Numbered from the stretch's first letter, positions 1-8,256 are shown. The stretch: DNA of 64,000 nucleotides from Hebobacterum sp964559435 (GCA_964559435.1 CAZLHI010000006.1:1-64000), one strand, 5' to 3'. A program made the numbers and translations. Notes: a model not told the origin generated them from the sequence alone.

Positions 1-106
1 CCACCCCCTGCTCCCACCGCCGCACCACCAGCCACAACAAAACAACCCAGCCCGCTGCCCCTACGGTGAGCATGTAGGCTGAGTATCCCTTGGAGCTGCC
101 ACCCAT
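1..106 (-). CDS. Possible membrane-anchored protein, N-terminal fragment
   Basis: A minus-strand reading frame starts with ATG at 106 and runs off the left edge of the window. The roughly 35 visible residues are a short polar start followed by one hydrophobic stretch (LTVGAAGWVVLLWLVV) and then Arg and Trp, as in a single membrane anchor. No clear ribosome binding site precedes it. It lies downstream of the 419-1084 gene on the same strand, so it could be the next gene of that transcript. The family cannot be named from so little sequence and the call may be wrong. Confidence 0.25.
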   Translation of the reverse strand, partial: MGGSSKGYSAYMLTVGAAGWVVLLWLVVRRWEQGV

Positions 107-418
107 GGCTGTAGCTTCTGCTGTGAGAGTTGCCGTGACGGAAGACAATGCGAGCCGGGGGCCGGTTACTCTTACAGCTTACGCCGTAAGTTCAGACTAC
201 GGCCAAGCTAGTCTGGCGCCACCAGCCAAGACCATTGACAGGAGCGCCAGCAAAACCGACGTCCACTTGCCCACAGGAACACCTCCTGGAGCTCAATGCT
301 CTGCCGGTTGTCCGCTAGTAGCGGCAGGCCAGAACCGCTCCGCTTGGTGTGAGAGTAAGGATCCGCTCGTGGTCCCCGGCTCGCCTTCGCTCTGTTGTAT
401 GCTCGACCTGTTCGGGAG
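107..418. other. Intergenic stretch, no gene recognised
   Basis: About 310 bases without a convincing coding frame; the open frames here lack ribosome binding sites and recognisable composition. The only structure I see is a 13-base palindrome, cttacgccgtaag, at 178-190. Confidence 0.5.
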
Positions 419-1084
419 CTAGACGGAGAACGAGGGTAGACGCCGGTTGAGAGCGTCCAACGTGGCACACGCCGCCGCCCTCCACGGGTCGTCCCGAACG
501 AGCGCCGAGCCGATTACGTCCAGCTGTCCCCTTTCATCCTGAACACGTATTGTGACGGCAAAGAAGGATCTGCCGCTGATCTCGGATCGGGAGAAGTCCC
601 GCAACTCCATGCTCACTTCGCCGTTCCCCGTCGTGGTCGCACGGAAGAACTCCTGCACGGCCTCGAGCGTCGCGCGCGCGACCAACTCCTCCTGGTCAAC
701 ATCTCCGATCGTGGTCGATGCGACGCCGATATATATCTCGTCGCCGCGCCCGACGGAAACTCTGGCCCGTGCGGAAGTGCGATCAATGGAGTAGTCGATG
801 CCGAGGAACTTGAGCCGCACTTCCTGCTGAGTCGGCTCTTCCCGCCCGCGCCTCTGCGCGATGCTGATCTTCCGATGATCGACGCGGATGCCGAACTCAG
901 AGAAGAGTGCGGACTCTATGTCGCGCGACATCTGCTTAGGATGCCGAGCGTTGTCGGCGAGGACGTGTATCTCTGCGATCTCGCCCTGCTCGTCAGTGAC
1001 GACCCGGGCCGATACCACGCTACGAAGGCGCGAGAGAGTAGCTTCGATATCCGCGACAGCACCCCGGTTCTGCAGGTCGGCCAT
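419..1084 (-). CDS. Conserved hypothetical protein
   Basis: A 221-residue soluble protein with no signal peptide or membrane segment. The start at 1084 is supported by a GGAGGG ribosome binding site about 7 bases upstream. The N-terminal part, with motifs IEATLSRLRSV, ADNARHPKQMSRDIESAL and RVDHRKISIAQ, resembles a conserved domain I recall from unnamed proteins of Firmicutes and related phyla. The C-terminal part (VASTTIGDVDQEELVARATLEAVQEF) looks like a second alpha/beta domain. The function is unknown to me and no neighbour explains it. The gene is real judging from composition, start signal and conserved-looking motifs. Confidence 0.75.
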   Translation of the reverse strand: MADLQNRGAVADIEATLSRLRSVVSARVVTDEQGEIAEIHVLADNARHPKQMSRDIESALFSEFGIRVDHRKISIAQRRGREEPTQQEVRLKFLGIDYSIDRTSARARVSVGRGDEIYIGVASTTIGDVDQEELVARATLEAVQEFFRATTTGNGEVSMELRDFSRSEISGRSFFAVTIRVQDERGQLDVIGSALVRDDPWRAAACATLDALNRRLPSFSV

Positions 1085-1338
1085 ATGGCCACCCTCCTAC
1101 CTAACCTTATATGCCTGGATTCGGCCAGGCATTCCACATGATGTGACCCGCAGGGGGCTGACGGGTGTCATCACAGCTGGCTGTGTTTCCAGCGAAGTTC
1201 CCACGGCGCTTCTACACGCATAATAGCAAGTGGTAGCACGGCTGTCAAGGACGCGGCGGGTGTAGCGGGAAGCACAGGAGGAAACCACCCACGCCTGGGT
1301 AAGATACCAGCGAGACTTCGCACCGAGAACGAAATACT

Positions 1339-2166
1339 ATGCTGCCAACCATACGGCTGGGAAATTACGAGGTCACCAGGCTAATCTGCGGCGGGAACCC
1401 TATCAGCGGGATCTCCCATTACAGCTCCGAGATGGACCGGGACATGCTGTACTACTACACGATGCCGCGCCTTCAGGGACTCCTAGAGGAGTGCTGGCGG
1501 CAGGGCATCAACACCGTCCAGACCCGCGGCGACCGCCACACCATGCGCATGTACCTTGAGCACCGGGAGAACGGCGGCCGGATGCAGTGGATCGCCCAGA
1601 CCGCCTCGGAGTTCGCGGACATCCACGCCAACATCGACCGGATCTGCGACTTCGATCCGATCGCGATCTACCACCATGGCACGCACACGGACAACTCCTG
1701 GCACGAGGGGAAGATCGACCGGGTCGCTGACTACCTCAAGTCCATACATGACCACGGCCTCGCCGCCGGGATTGGCACTCACATACCGGAGGTCGTCGAG
1801 TACGCGGAGGAACACGGTTGGGAGACGGACTTCTACATGACGTGCTTCTACAACCTCGCCCGCGGCTACAAGGCTGCGCCCGCCGTCGACAGGGACGCCT
1901 ACGTGAAGGAGCAGTATCCGGACGGCGACCCGGATCGCATGACCGCGATGATACGCCAGGTACAGAAGCCCTGCCTTGGGTTCAAGATCATGGCGGCGAA
2001 CCGGAAGTGCGGCACTCCCGAATCCGTCCGCGCCGCTTTCGAGTACGCCTTCGCCAACATCAAGCCCACCGACGGCGTCGTGGTGGGCATGTTCCCGAAG
2101 TACAGCAATCAGCCGGCCGAGAACGCTCAGTATGTCCGAGAGATACTGAGCGCGAAGGTGGGTTGA
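1339..2166 (+). CDS. Aldo/keto reductase-like TIM-barrel protein
   Basis: A 275-residue cytosolic protein. The opening (IRLGNYEVTRLICGGNPISG) resembles the start of aldo/keto reductases, and regularly spaced strand-like segments (GINTVQTRG, QWIAQTA, PIAIYHHG, GLAAGIGTH, DFYMTCFYNL, LGFKIMA, GVVVGMF) fit an eight-stranded TIM barrel. The usual AKR catalytic Asp-Tyr-Lys-His set is not obvious, so it may be a non-canonical member or another barrel such as a xylose-isomerase-like enzyme. The substrate is unknown. Only a weak ribosome binding site precedes the ATG. It is followed after 230 bases by the methyltransferase cluster, separated by a hairpin. Confidence 0.6.
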   Translation: MLPTIRLGNYEVTRLICGGNPISGISHYSSEMDRDMLYYYTMPRLQGLLEECWRQGINTVQTRGDRHTMRMYLEHRENGGRMQWIAQTASEFADIHANIDRICDFDPIAIYHHGTHTDNSWHEGKIDRVADYLKSIHDHGLAAGIGTHIPEVVEYAEEHGWETDFYMTCFYNLARGYKAAPAVDRDAYVKEQYPDGDPDRMTAMIRQVQKPCLGFKIMAANRKCGTPESVRAAFEYAFANIKPTDGVVVGMFPKYSNQPAENAQYVREILSAKVG

Positions 2167-2343
2167 CAGGCAAGCCGCCCGGTGCTATCCTCTGCCCCAC
2201 TATCATGCTGACCCGCAGGCACATTACGAACTACGACTTCGCCGCCCGACCCATGTCCGGGTGCGGTCTTCCGCGCGTCATTGGCCCTGGGCCTGCTGGT
2301 CTCCACCCATGATCTAGTTCAACGAATAACCAAGTCGTTTCCG

Positions 2344-2384
2344 AGACCACAGGCAATCCAAGGAAGCCTGTGGTCTTCGCTTTT
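2344..2384 (+). terminator. Hairpin with short T-run ahead of the acetyltransferase-methyltransferase gene
   Basis: A perfect 11-base stem (agaccacaggc at 2344-2354 pairs with gcctgtggtct at 2366-2376) encloses an 11-base loop and is followed by tcgctttt. This is the form of an intrinsic terminator. It ends only about 15 bases before the 2399 start codon, so it could either end the 1339-2166 transcript or act as an attenuator in the leader of the methyltransferase cluster. Confidence 0.6.
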
Positions 2385-2398
2385 CGGGAGGGGAAGCC

Positions 2399-3661
2399 AT
2401 GCCGGAAGCACAGGTGCGACTCAGGCCGATCACGGAAGCCGATCTGCCGGACTACGTCGAGTGGCTCAACGACCCGGAGGTCACGCAGTTCACGCAGATC
2501 GAGGGTCCGCTCACGCTCGAGCACGAGCGCGAATGGTTCCAGCGCGTCACCGCTCCGGAGTCCAACACCCGCAACTGGGCCATAGAGGTCGATGGCCGTC
2601 ACATCGGCAACTGCGCCCTGATGCCGGACGAGTCCGGCGAGATCGCTGGGTTCGGGATCATCATTGGGGACAAGAGCCAGTGGGGGAAGGGATACGGCAC
2701 CGCCGCCCTGCGGGAAGTCCTGCGAGTCGGTTTCGAGGAGATGGGGCTCCAGCGCGTTCACCTGACCGCGCTGGGTGGCAACACTCGCGGCATCAGATGC
2801 TACGAGAAGTGCGGCTTGCGCCACGAGGGAGTGCGACGCAGACACCAGCTCAAGCGCGGGAAGTGGTGCGATGTCGTGTGCATGGGCATCCTGCGGGAGG
2901 AGTGGGAGGCAAGGGAGCTGGGCCTAACCCCTGACGCCGAATGGCAGAATTGCGTGAACGCTCTCTCTCCCAAACCAGGCGAGGTAATTGTTGATGCTGG
3001 CTGCGGCGATGGACTGCGCGCATTGTTCATCGCCTCTCGCGTCGCGCCTTCCGGCCGCGTCATCGGGATTGAGATGAATGAGGAGAGGGCTGAGAAGGCG
3101 ATCGAGCGCATTGCCGCGCGCGGTATGCAAGCCATCGCCTCGGTCCAATGCGGCGATATCCGGTCGCTGCCATTGCCTCATGACAGCGTGGACGCCTGGT
3201 TCTGCCGCGAGACGCTTGAGTACTTGGAGGACCCGATGCTCGCCCTTTCGGAGGCGATCCGCGTGGTCCGGCCGGGGGGACGCGTGGTGGCGATGGAGGC
3301 CGACTGGGACACACTCGCATACAACGCGACTGACAAGGCTGCCGAGCGCAAATTCGTCATGGTGCATACGGATTATGGCGGCGGCCCGAGTGTCGACGGC
3401 CGCACTGGACGCAAGTTGCTGTCGTTGTTTCGAGAGGCTGGCTTGGCCGACGTCCGACTTGAGGTGCATGCGAATTGGAGCGACAAGTACTCGCCTGACG
3501 AGGACTATGTCTGCTGGCCCCTCAGAGAGGGCCACGCGCGCCGAGGCTGCATAACGCAGGAAGAGCTAGATGCCTGGTATGCCGACATGTCGGCGCAAGC
3601 GCAGCGAGCGCGATACTTCCATTGCTTCAACTACTTCATCTGCGTCGGCAGAGTCAGATAG
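2399..3661 (+). CDS. GNAT acetyltransferase fused to a SAM-dependent methyltransferase
   Basis: A 420-residue two-domain protein. Residues 1-172 form a RimJ/RimL-type GNAT domain (start VRLRPITEADLPDYVEWLND, acetyl-CoA loop QWGKGYGTAAL at 95-103). Residues 180-420 form a class I methyltransferase (motif I VDAGCGDGLR at 198-206, acidic motif II IGIEMNE, motif post I DAWFCRETLEYLEDP, RVVRPGGRVVAMEADWDT). The linker has no in-frame stop or internal start, so this is a true fusion unless a sequencing error has joined two genes. The ATG follows GGGAGGGG. It begins a run of four methyltransferase genes in one direction. Substrates are unknown; the pairing suggests two modifications of one amine-bearing compound or protein. 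Confidence 0.85.
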   Translation: MPEAQVRLRPITEADLPDYVEWLNDPEVTQFTQIEGPLTLEHEREWFQRVTAPESNTRNWAIEVDGRHIGNCALMPDESGEIAGFGIIIGDKSQWGKGYGTAALREVLRVGFEEMGLQRVHLTALGGNTRGIRCYEKCGLRHEGVRRRHQLKRGKWCDVVCMGILREEWEARELGLTPDAEWQNCVNALSPKPGEVIVDAGCGDGLRALFIASRVAPSGRVIGIEMNEERAEKAIERIAARGMQAIASVQCGDIRSLPLPHDSVDAWFCRETLEYLEDPMLALSEAIRVVRPGGRVVAMEADWDTLAYNATDKAAERKFVMVHTDYGGGPSVDGRTGRKLLSLFREAGLADVRLEVHANWSDKYSPDEDYVCWPLREGHARRGCITQEELDAWYADMSAQAQRARYFHCFNYFICVGRVR

Positions 3662-3720
3662 AGAGATGTGGGCGCGTGAGCATCTATTCGCTTCGGACTA
3701 CGAGGGAAAGAAGGCCGGAG

Positions 3721-4614
3721 ATGGACACCAACCTTGTTGAGCGCTTAACCGACGGCATCTTCAGCAAGGCGCTGCAGGTGCGGCGGATGCTGCGGCGCGG
3801 CGCGACCGATCTGATACCGGTGCCGCTGTCGGAGATTGTCGCTTTCTCCCGACGCGCCCAAGAGCTGCTTAGCCCAGAGCAGTTGGCGGCGGGAGCGGAG
3901 GCCGTCGCGAAGCAGCGCTGGCACAAGCCGACGGTCGAGATGGGGCTCAGTGAGGGCTACGCCAAATGGGCACCCGAGTACGACGCTGAGGCCAATCCTC
4001 TGATCCCCCTTGAGGAGCCGGTGGTGTTGGAGCTGATCGGAGATGTGGCCGGGAAAGACGTACTCGACGCGGCCTGCGGGACCGGCCGATACGCGTTCCT
4101 TCTCGCACAGAGCGGCGCTCGCGTCTGCGGCCTCGACGCGTCAGAGGAGATGCTCGCCCTGGCGCGCCGGAAGGCCGATCAGCTTGGGCTTGCAGTCGAT
4201 CTGCGCCTGGGCGACCTCGCGGAGCTACCCTTCCCCGATGGCTCCTTTGACGTCGCGATCTGCGCGCTGGCATTCTGCCACCTGCCCGATATCCGGCCGG
4301 CAGTCGCAGAACTGGCGCGGGTCCTGCGTCCGCGAGGTCGGCTCATCGTCTCTGACTTCCACCCTTTTTGCCTACTGGTAGGCTGGCGGACAGCGCTCCA
4401 CCGGCCGGAGGCCACCTATTGCATCGAGAACCATCTACACCTCACAGAGGGATACGTGCGGACACTGCTCGACGCCGGGTTCACGCTCACCGATCTTCGG
4501 GAGTCGGTGGTGGACGAGCGCGCGGCGCCTATCCTGCCGGACGAAGACGTCGAGCGCTTCCGGGGCTATCCCGCAGTGTTGGTGCTCGGGGCGACTCTGA
4601 AGGAGGCGAAGTGA
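3721..4614 (+). CDS. Class I SAM-dependent methyltransferase
   Basis: A 297-residue protein with a roughly 75-residue N-terminal helical extension followed by a UbiE/Methyltransf_11-type core: motif I VLDAACGTGRYAF at about 114-126, acidic LDASEEML, LGDLAELPFPDGSFDVAIC, and RVLRPRGRLIVSDFHPF. The start is set at ATG 3721 because gaagg lies six bases upstream; the frame stays open further 5' and an alternative GTG at 3676 cannot be excluded. It sits 59 bases after the fused acetyltransferase-methyltransferase and its stop is one base from the next ATG, so it is probably cotranscribed and translationally coupled. The substrate is unknown. Confidence 0.85.
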   Translation: MDTNLVERLTDGIFSKALQVRRMLRRGATDLIPVPLSEIVAFSRRAQELLSPEQLAAGAEAVAKQRWHKPTVEMGLSEGYAKWAPEYDAEANPLIPLEEPVVLELIGDVAGKDVLDAACGTGRYAFLLAQSGARVCGLDASEEMLALARRKADQLGLAVDLRLGDLAELPFPDGSFDVAICALAFCHLPDIRPAVAELARVLRPRGRLIVSDFHPFCLLVGWRTALHRPEATYCIENHLHLTEGYVRTLLDAGFTLTDLRESVVDERAAPILPDEDVERFRGYPAVLVLGATLKEAK

Positions 4615-4615
4615 G

Positions 4616-5398
4616 ATGAAGCCCACAGTCAATCTATACGGAGACGAGTGGAGCGCGGAGATCTACGACTACGAGGTGCAGAGCCTCGAGGATCTGCCGC
4701 TCTATCAGTCGCTCGCGGAATCAGCCGGAGGGCCAGCGCTCGAGCTCGCCTGCGGCACGGGACGGCTCGTGCTGCCTCTCGCCCGTGCCGGCTTCTCCGT
4801 GACCGGCCTCGACGCGTCGCCGTTCATGCTCGCGGTGGCTCGCCCCAAACTGGCGCAGGAAGACGAGGACCTTCGCGCCCGCTGCCGGCTCGTCGAAGGC
4901 AATATGAGTGGTTTCACCTTTGAGGAGGGGTTCGGCCTCATCTACATCCCGGCGCGTTCGTTCCAGGCGCTGCTCACCCGCGATGAGCAGCGGAGCTGCC
5001 TTGAGTGCTGCGCGCGGCACCTGAAGCATCAAGGCCGCCTGGCAGTCAACGTCTTCAACCCCATGCTCTCCAAGCTTGTGGCGCACCGTGTTGAGGAGGG
5101 GCCAGACGAGTTCTCCGCTCCGGACGGCACCACTGTCAGATGGTCCGCTGTCACGGAATACGACCTTGCCGCGCACCGGCTGAGCTCGGCGTGGCGATAT
5201 GAGCACGGCAACGCAGGGGCCGCGGCGACGACGACCGAGTACTTGCTCGAGATACGCTACTTCTACCGCTTCGAGATGGAGTGGGTGCTCGAAGCATGCG
5301 GCTTCGAGGTGGAAGCCCTCTACGGCAACTTGGACCGAAGCCCATTCGCGGCCGACAGCCCGGAGATGATCTTCGTCGCGAGGAAGGGGGAAGCTTGA
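4616..5398 (+). CDS. Class I SAM-dependent methyltransferase
   Basis: A 260-residue protein with motif I LELACGTGRLVLPLA at about 42-56, acidic VTGLDASPFMLAVA, FGLIYIPARSFQAL as the post-I strand, and HLKHQGRLAVNVFNP. The long beta-rich C-terminal part (WRYEHG to LLEIRYFYRFEMEWVLEACGF) resembles small-molecule methyltransferases of the Methyltransf_25 type. The start overlaps the context of the preceding stop (tgagATG), and its own stop overlaps the next start (TTGA), typical of an operon. The substrate is unknown. Confidence 0.85.
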   Translation: MKPTVNLYGDEWSAEIYDYEVQSLEDLPLYQSLAESAGGPALELACGTGRLVLPLARAGFSVTGLDASPFMLAVARPKLAQEDEDLRARCRLVEGNMSGFTFEEGFGLIYIPARSFQALLTRDEQRSCLECCARHLKHQGRLAVNVFNPMLSKLVAHRVEEGPDEFSAPDGTTVRWSAVTEYDLAAHRLSSAWRYEHGNAGAAATTTEYLLEIRYFYRFEMEWVLEACGFEVEALYGNLDRSPFAADSPEMIFVARKGEA

Positions 5399-6138
5399 GC
5401 GAATCGCACTTCGATCGCAGCCAGGCGTACTTCGCCGCCATCGCAGAGAGCTACGACCGCCTGCAGCCGGTCATTGCAGGGCCGAACTACCAGGCTGGGC
5501 TGGACTTCGTCCTGACGCTCATCCCACACGAACCCGAAGATGCCTTCGTGTGTGTGGAGCTTGGCTGTGGGACGGCCGCGCTGACGGAGGGTATGCTGGA
5601 GCGATTCCCGGCGGCCAGGTGCATCGCGATAGACAATGAGCTGGCAATGCTTGAGATCGCCCGGAAGAAGCTGGCGGCCCAGGGCGGCCGGGCCGAGGTC
5701 CGCCTGGCCGAGGCGGCGACGGCGGAACTGCCTGAGTGCGACCTGGTGCTGTCGTCGTTCATGCTGCACCACGTGCCGCCCGACGACATGCCGGAGCTGT
5801 TGCGGCGCACGGCCACCGCGCTCAGCCCGAGCGGCTGCGCGATCTTCCTCGACACCATGCAGGCAGGGGCGCGCTGGGGCCGACAGATAGGAGCAGCCAA
5901 CGACCGCTTGAACCGAGCACACGTGCAGGCGGCAATCGCATCGGGCAGAGCCACACAAGACGAGATCGATGCCCGCTGGGCGTTCAAGCGTAAGATGAAG
6001 CAAGAAGGGCATGACGTCGAGTACCGGCATTCGGCCCAGGACATCTTGCGAGTCATGGCGGAAGAAGGCTTTGGGGACGTCGGGCTGGTCTGGAGGCAAT
6101 TCGCAGCGACAGCGCTGATCGGATTCACACGCGCATGA
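5395..6138 (+). CDS. Class I SAM-dependent methyltransferase
   Basis: A 247-residue protein with motif I CVELGCGTAALTEGML at about 53-68, acidic IAIDNELAML, LVLSSFMLHHVPPDDM, and TALSPSGCAIFLDTM. I place the start at TTG 5395, which overlaps the previous stop codon (TTGA) and has aggaaggggg 3-12 bases upstream; the frame remains open further 5' inside the preceding gene, which is unlikely to be used. It is the last of four methyltransferase genes in tandem. The conserved C-terminal KRKMKQEGHDVEYRHSAQDIL is typical of UbiE-like methyltransferases of unknown substrate. Confidence 0.8.
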   Translation: MSESHFDRSQAYFAAIAESYDRLQPVIAGPNYQAGLDFVLTLIPHEPEDAFVCVELGCGTAALTEGMLERFPAARCIAIDNELAMLEIARKKLAAQGGRAEVRLAEAATAELPECDLVLSSFMLHHVPPDDMPELLRRTATALSPSGCAIFLDTMQAGARWGRQIGAANDRLNRAHVQAAIASGRATQDEIDARWAFKRKMKQEGHDVEYRHSAQDILRVMAEEGFGDVGLVWRQFAATALIGFTRA

Positions 6139-6272
6139 GAAGCTCCCCATGGGTGTGGATCCGCTTCTGTCTGTCACCTCAAGAGCGAAACGGCGGAGTG
6201 CAAGGCCCCAGTCCTACCCAGCTCCCCTTCCTACAGCCTACGGGCATCTCGCGGCCCGAGTGCGTCACTGGT

Positions 6273-6301
6273 TTGACAGCGCCTCGCGGCTCTGCTATAT
6301 T
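6273..6301 (+). promoter_or_regulatory. Near-consensus sigma-70-type promoter
   Basis: TTGACA at 6273-6278, a 17-base spacer, and TATATT at 6296-6301. It lies about 60 bases upstream of the GTG at 6363 and is among the best promoter matches in the window. Confidence 0.75.
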
Positions 6302-6362
6302 TCGTGGCGCTTGCCTCAGAGCCTATCCGGGCAAGCATACCCTTGGGCGAGGAGGGATCATT

Positions 6363-7067
6363 GTGAAGTACGGCGCCGTGTCTGCTGTTCTTGGCCTTCT
6401 CTTGGTCGCACTGGGTGCCAGCGTCGCGTACGCAGGCGACATCGTCACCGTGCCGACGGCGAACCAACTGAAGGCGGGCGAGATCGACTTGGCTGGCTAC
6501 TACATCTTCGTCGACAACGATGCGCTGGTCGATGTGATCCAGCCCCTGGACATCAACTCCATCCGCGCTCAGACCATCTACATGGGCCTGACGGACGAGG
6601 TGGAGCTCGACGTGCATCGTTACGACGTTGACAAAGTTGGGACCGATTCGATCTATAACGCCAGTGCTGTGCTGATGAAGGAGAGTGCCAAGCATCCGAT
6701 GGTGGTGATCGGCGGGCGTGACCTGACGAAAGTGTATGGCCACGCCTCTTACTTCCTCTGCTCTGCAAAGACGTTGAACCCGCCGGTGGCCGGGCCTCCG
6801 ACGGAGCCGATCTACCGGCTCCACCTGAGCGTGGGAACCGAGGACAACACGCTCTTCGCCGAAGGACGGCACGAGGGACTGTTCGGCGGCATCCAGATCC
6901 TGGTCCGGCCGACCGATCCTGCCATCGGCCTGGTGGCGCTCCATGACGGCACTGACATCATTACCGGCCTCACCTATGTGCCCAAGCCCCGATGGCCGAC
7001 GTTCAAGGGCGGCACCTTTGGCGGCCATTGGTGGGTCGGCGTGAGCCACACGTTTAATCCCAAGTAA
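6363..7067 (+). CDS. Secreted protein of unknown function, probably outer-membrane or periplasmic
   Basis: A 234-residue protein starting at GTG 6363, nine bases after GGAGG and downstream of a strong promoter. Residues 1-24 form a signal peptide (hydrophobic AVLGLLLVALGASVAYA, cleavage after AYA). The mature part consists of short alternating strands (GEIDLAGYYIFVDN, TIYMGLTDEVELDVHRYD, PIYRLHLSVGTED, GGIQILVRPTD), suggesting a small beta-barrel or beta-sandwich. The last segment WWVGVSHTF resembles a porin C-terminal strand, but Asn-Pro-Lys follow it. A frame start at 6135 is rejected because it would lie upstream of the promoter. A strong terminator follows, so it is monocistronic. I do not recognise the family. 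Confidence 0.75.
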   Translation: MKYGAVSAVLGLLLVALGASVAYAGDIVTVPTANQLKAGEIDLAGYYIFVDNDALVDVIQPLDINSIRAQTIYMGLTDEVELDVHRYDVDKVGTDSIYNASAVLMKESAKHPMVVIGGRDLTKVYGHASYFLCSAKTLNPPVAGPPTEPIYRLHLSVGTEDNTLFAEGRHEGLFGGIQILVRPTDPAIGLVALHDGTDIITGLTYVPKPRWPTFKGGTFGGHWWVGVSHTFNPK

Positions 7068-7106
7068 CGGCAACCCCGTTTGCGTGGCTGCGTGAGGGTG
7101 CCAGGG

Positions 7107-7146
7107 ATCGACCCCGCCGGAAGGGCGGGGTCGATTCGTTCCTTCT
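7107..7146 (+). terminator. Intrinsic terminator
   Basis: A perfect 12-base stem (7107-7118 with 7124-7135, arms atcgaccccgcc and ggcggggtcgat) with loop ggaag, followed by the T-rich tcgttccttct. It ends the 6363-7067 transcript and may also serve the convergent 7201-7647 gene. Confidence 0.85.
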
Positions 7147-7212
7147 CTTGCACGCGGCAGCCAGTCCTAGCGGGCCAGCTCTTGCACGCGGCAGCCGGTC
7201 CTAGCGCGCCAG
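7145..7212. repeat. 34-base tandem duplication including a stop codon
   Basis: Two adjacent copies with a 34-base period: the first starts at ctcttgcacgcggcag (7145), the second at 7179, and they differ at only a few positions. The second copy contains the last codons (Leu-Ala-Arg) and stop of the minus-strand gene at 7201-7647, so the first copy is a duplicated gene end lying beyond the stop. Confidence 0.8.
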
Positions 7213-7647
7213 CATCAAGCGAACTCCGATGGCCACCAGAGCCATGCCCAGCAGGAGGCTCATCGACCGCAGGCTGGCCGTCGGCATGATCCTCGCCGCC
7301 ACCGCCACCATGAACAGAGCGAACAACGTGCGCAGCGTTCCCTGCGGCAGATCCTGCGCAATCCGCTGTCCCACGTGCGCCGCCGGAATCGACCCAAAGC
7401 ACACCGCCGCCACGATCCACAGATCCACGTTCCCCCCGCGCCAGTAGCCGATCCCGCCTACGAGCGCAGTCGGCACCATAACCGCCAGCGACACCCCCTG
7501 GGCCATATGTTGGGTGAACCCTGCGAGCACGACGAGAGCAGGCACCATGATGATGCCGCCGCCCACGCCGAAGAGGGAGCTGAAGAGGCCGACGGCGAGG
7601 CCGAGGAGAGTGAACTTGCTATAGGAGAGCAAGGATGCCAGCTTCAC
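7201..7647 (-). CDS. Half-size TauE/SafE-type membrane transporter
   Basis: A 148-residue membrane protein. The start is set at GTG 7647, preceded by AAGGAG at good spacing; the longer frame to 7788 is low-complexity and lacks a ribosome binding site. The first segment carries the family motif GLAVGLFSSLFGVGGGIIMVPAL split over a re-entrant helix, followed by about three more membrane helices (ALVGGIGYW, LWIVAAVCFGSIPAAHVG, LFALFMVAVAARI) and a final one. Family members move sulfite or other sulfur-containing organic anions and are usually 240-260 residues, so this is a half-length form that would need to dimerise. The substrate is not known. A full-length relative lies at 30082-30984. Confidence 0.8.
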   Translation of the reverse strand: MKLASLLSYSKFTLLGLAVGLFSSLFGVGGGIIMVPALVVLAGFTQHMAQGVSLAVMVPTALVGGIGYWRGGNVDLWIVAAVCFGSIPAAHVGQRIAQDLPQGTLRTLFALFMVAVAARIMPTASLRSMSLLLGMALVAIGVRLMLAR

Positions 7648-7892
7648 GGTGGATCTCCTTGTTGGCCAGAATGCTCCGACCCCGGCTGGGGGACGTCGCC
7701 AAGACTGTGGGGGGCCCGGCGGAGTATAGCAATTGCCCTGCCGCGGTGTCAACGCGGCTCCAGCGCTCGCAACAGCGCGTCCGATCACTGGACACGGCGA
7801 AGAAGGAAGTGGAAAGCTGGGGTGGAATCAGATGCTGACCGACAAGGGGCTTTCTTTGCATCGAGGGCCCCTCGGAAAGGGAGGAGTTGCGC

Positions 7893-8153
7893 ATGGGCAA
7901 AGTCCTTTCGATACTCATCGGCCTCATATTGCTGGCTGTCGGCGCCTGGCTCATCGTCACCTGGAGCGCCCAGGTGCTCGTTTTCATCCAGGCGGCGGTC
8001 GCGCTAATGCTGGTGGTGATCGGCCTAGGCATCTTCGTCTTCGGCGTCAGCGAGCTTCGGGCTGGCGGCGAGGAGCCGCCCGTCCTGGAGGCCGCGCCCC
8101 CTTCGGCGGAGTCATCAGACCAGCCACCATCTGACGAACCACAATCGAGCTAA
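7893..8153 (+). CDS. Small two-helix membrane protein
   Basis: An 86-residue protein with ATG at 7893, six bases after AGGGAGGAG. It has two hydrophobic helices (VLSILIGLILLAVGAWLIV at about 4-22 and AVALMLVVIGLGIFVFGV at about 34-51) and a Pro/Glu/Ser-rich acidic tail, which would face the cytoplasm if the termini are inside. It resembles small DUF-type membrane proteins, none of which I can name with confidence. A TTG two codons upstream is less likely because it overlaps the ribosome binding site spacing. Confidence 0.7.
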   Translation: MGKVLSILIGLILLAVGAWLIVTWSAQVLVFIQAAVALMLVVIGLGIFVFGVSELRAGGEEPPVLEAAPPSAESSDQPPSDEPQSS

Positions 8154-8187
8154 GTCCCAGGTCTCCAGATCTCTTCACGAGACGGAA

Positions 8188-8224
8188 AGCGGCGAGCGGA
8201 CNNNNNNNNNNCCGCTCGCCGCTT
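8188..8224. terminator. Large hairpin whose loop is an assembly gap
   Basis: Arms aagcggcgagcgg (8188-8200) and ccgctcgccgctt (8212-8224) are perfect inverted copies flanking c plus ten N (8202-8211). It lies between convergent genes and so is probably a bidirectional terminator for the 7893-8153 gene and the infC-rpmI-rplT operon. The true loop sequence and length are unknown. Confidence 0.7.
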
Positions 8225-8256
8225 CAATTCCTCTCGATGGTAGATCGTCTGCAGAC

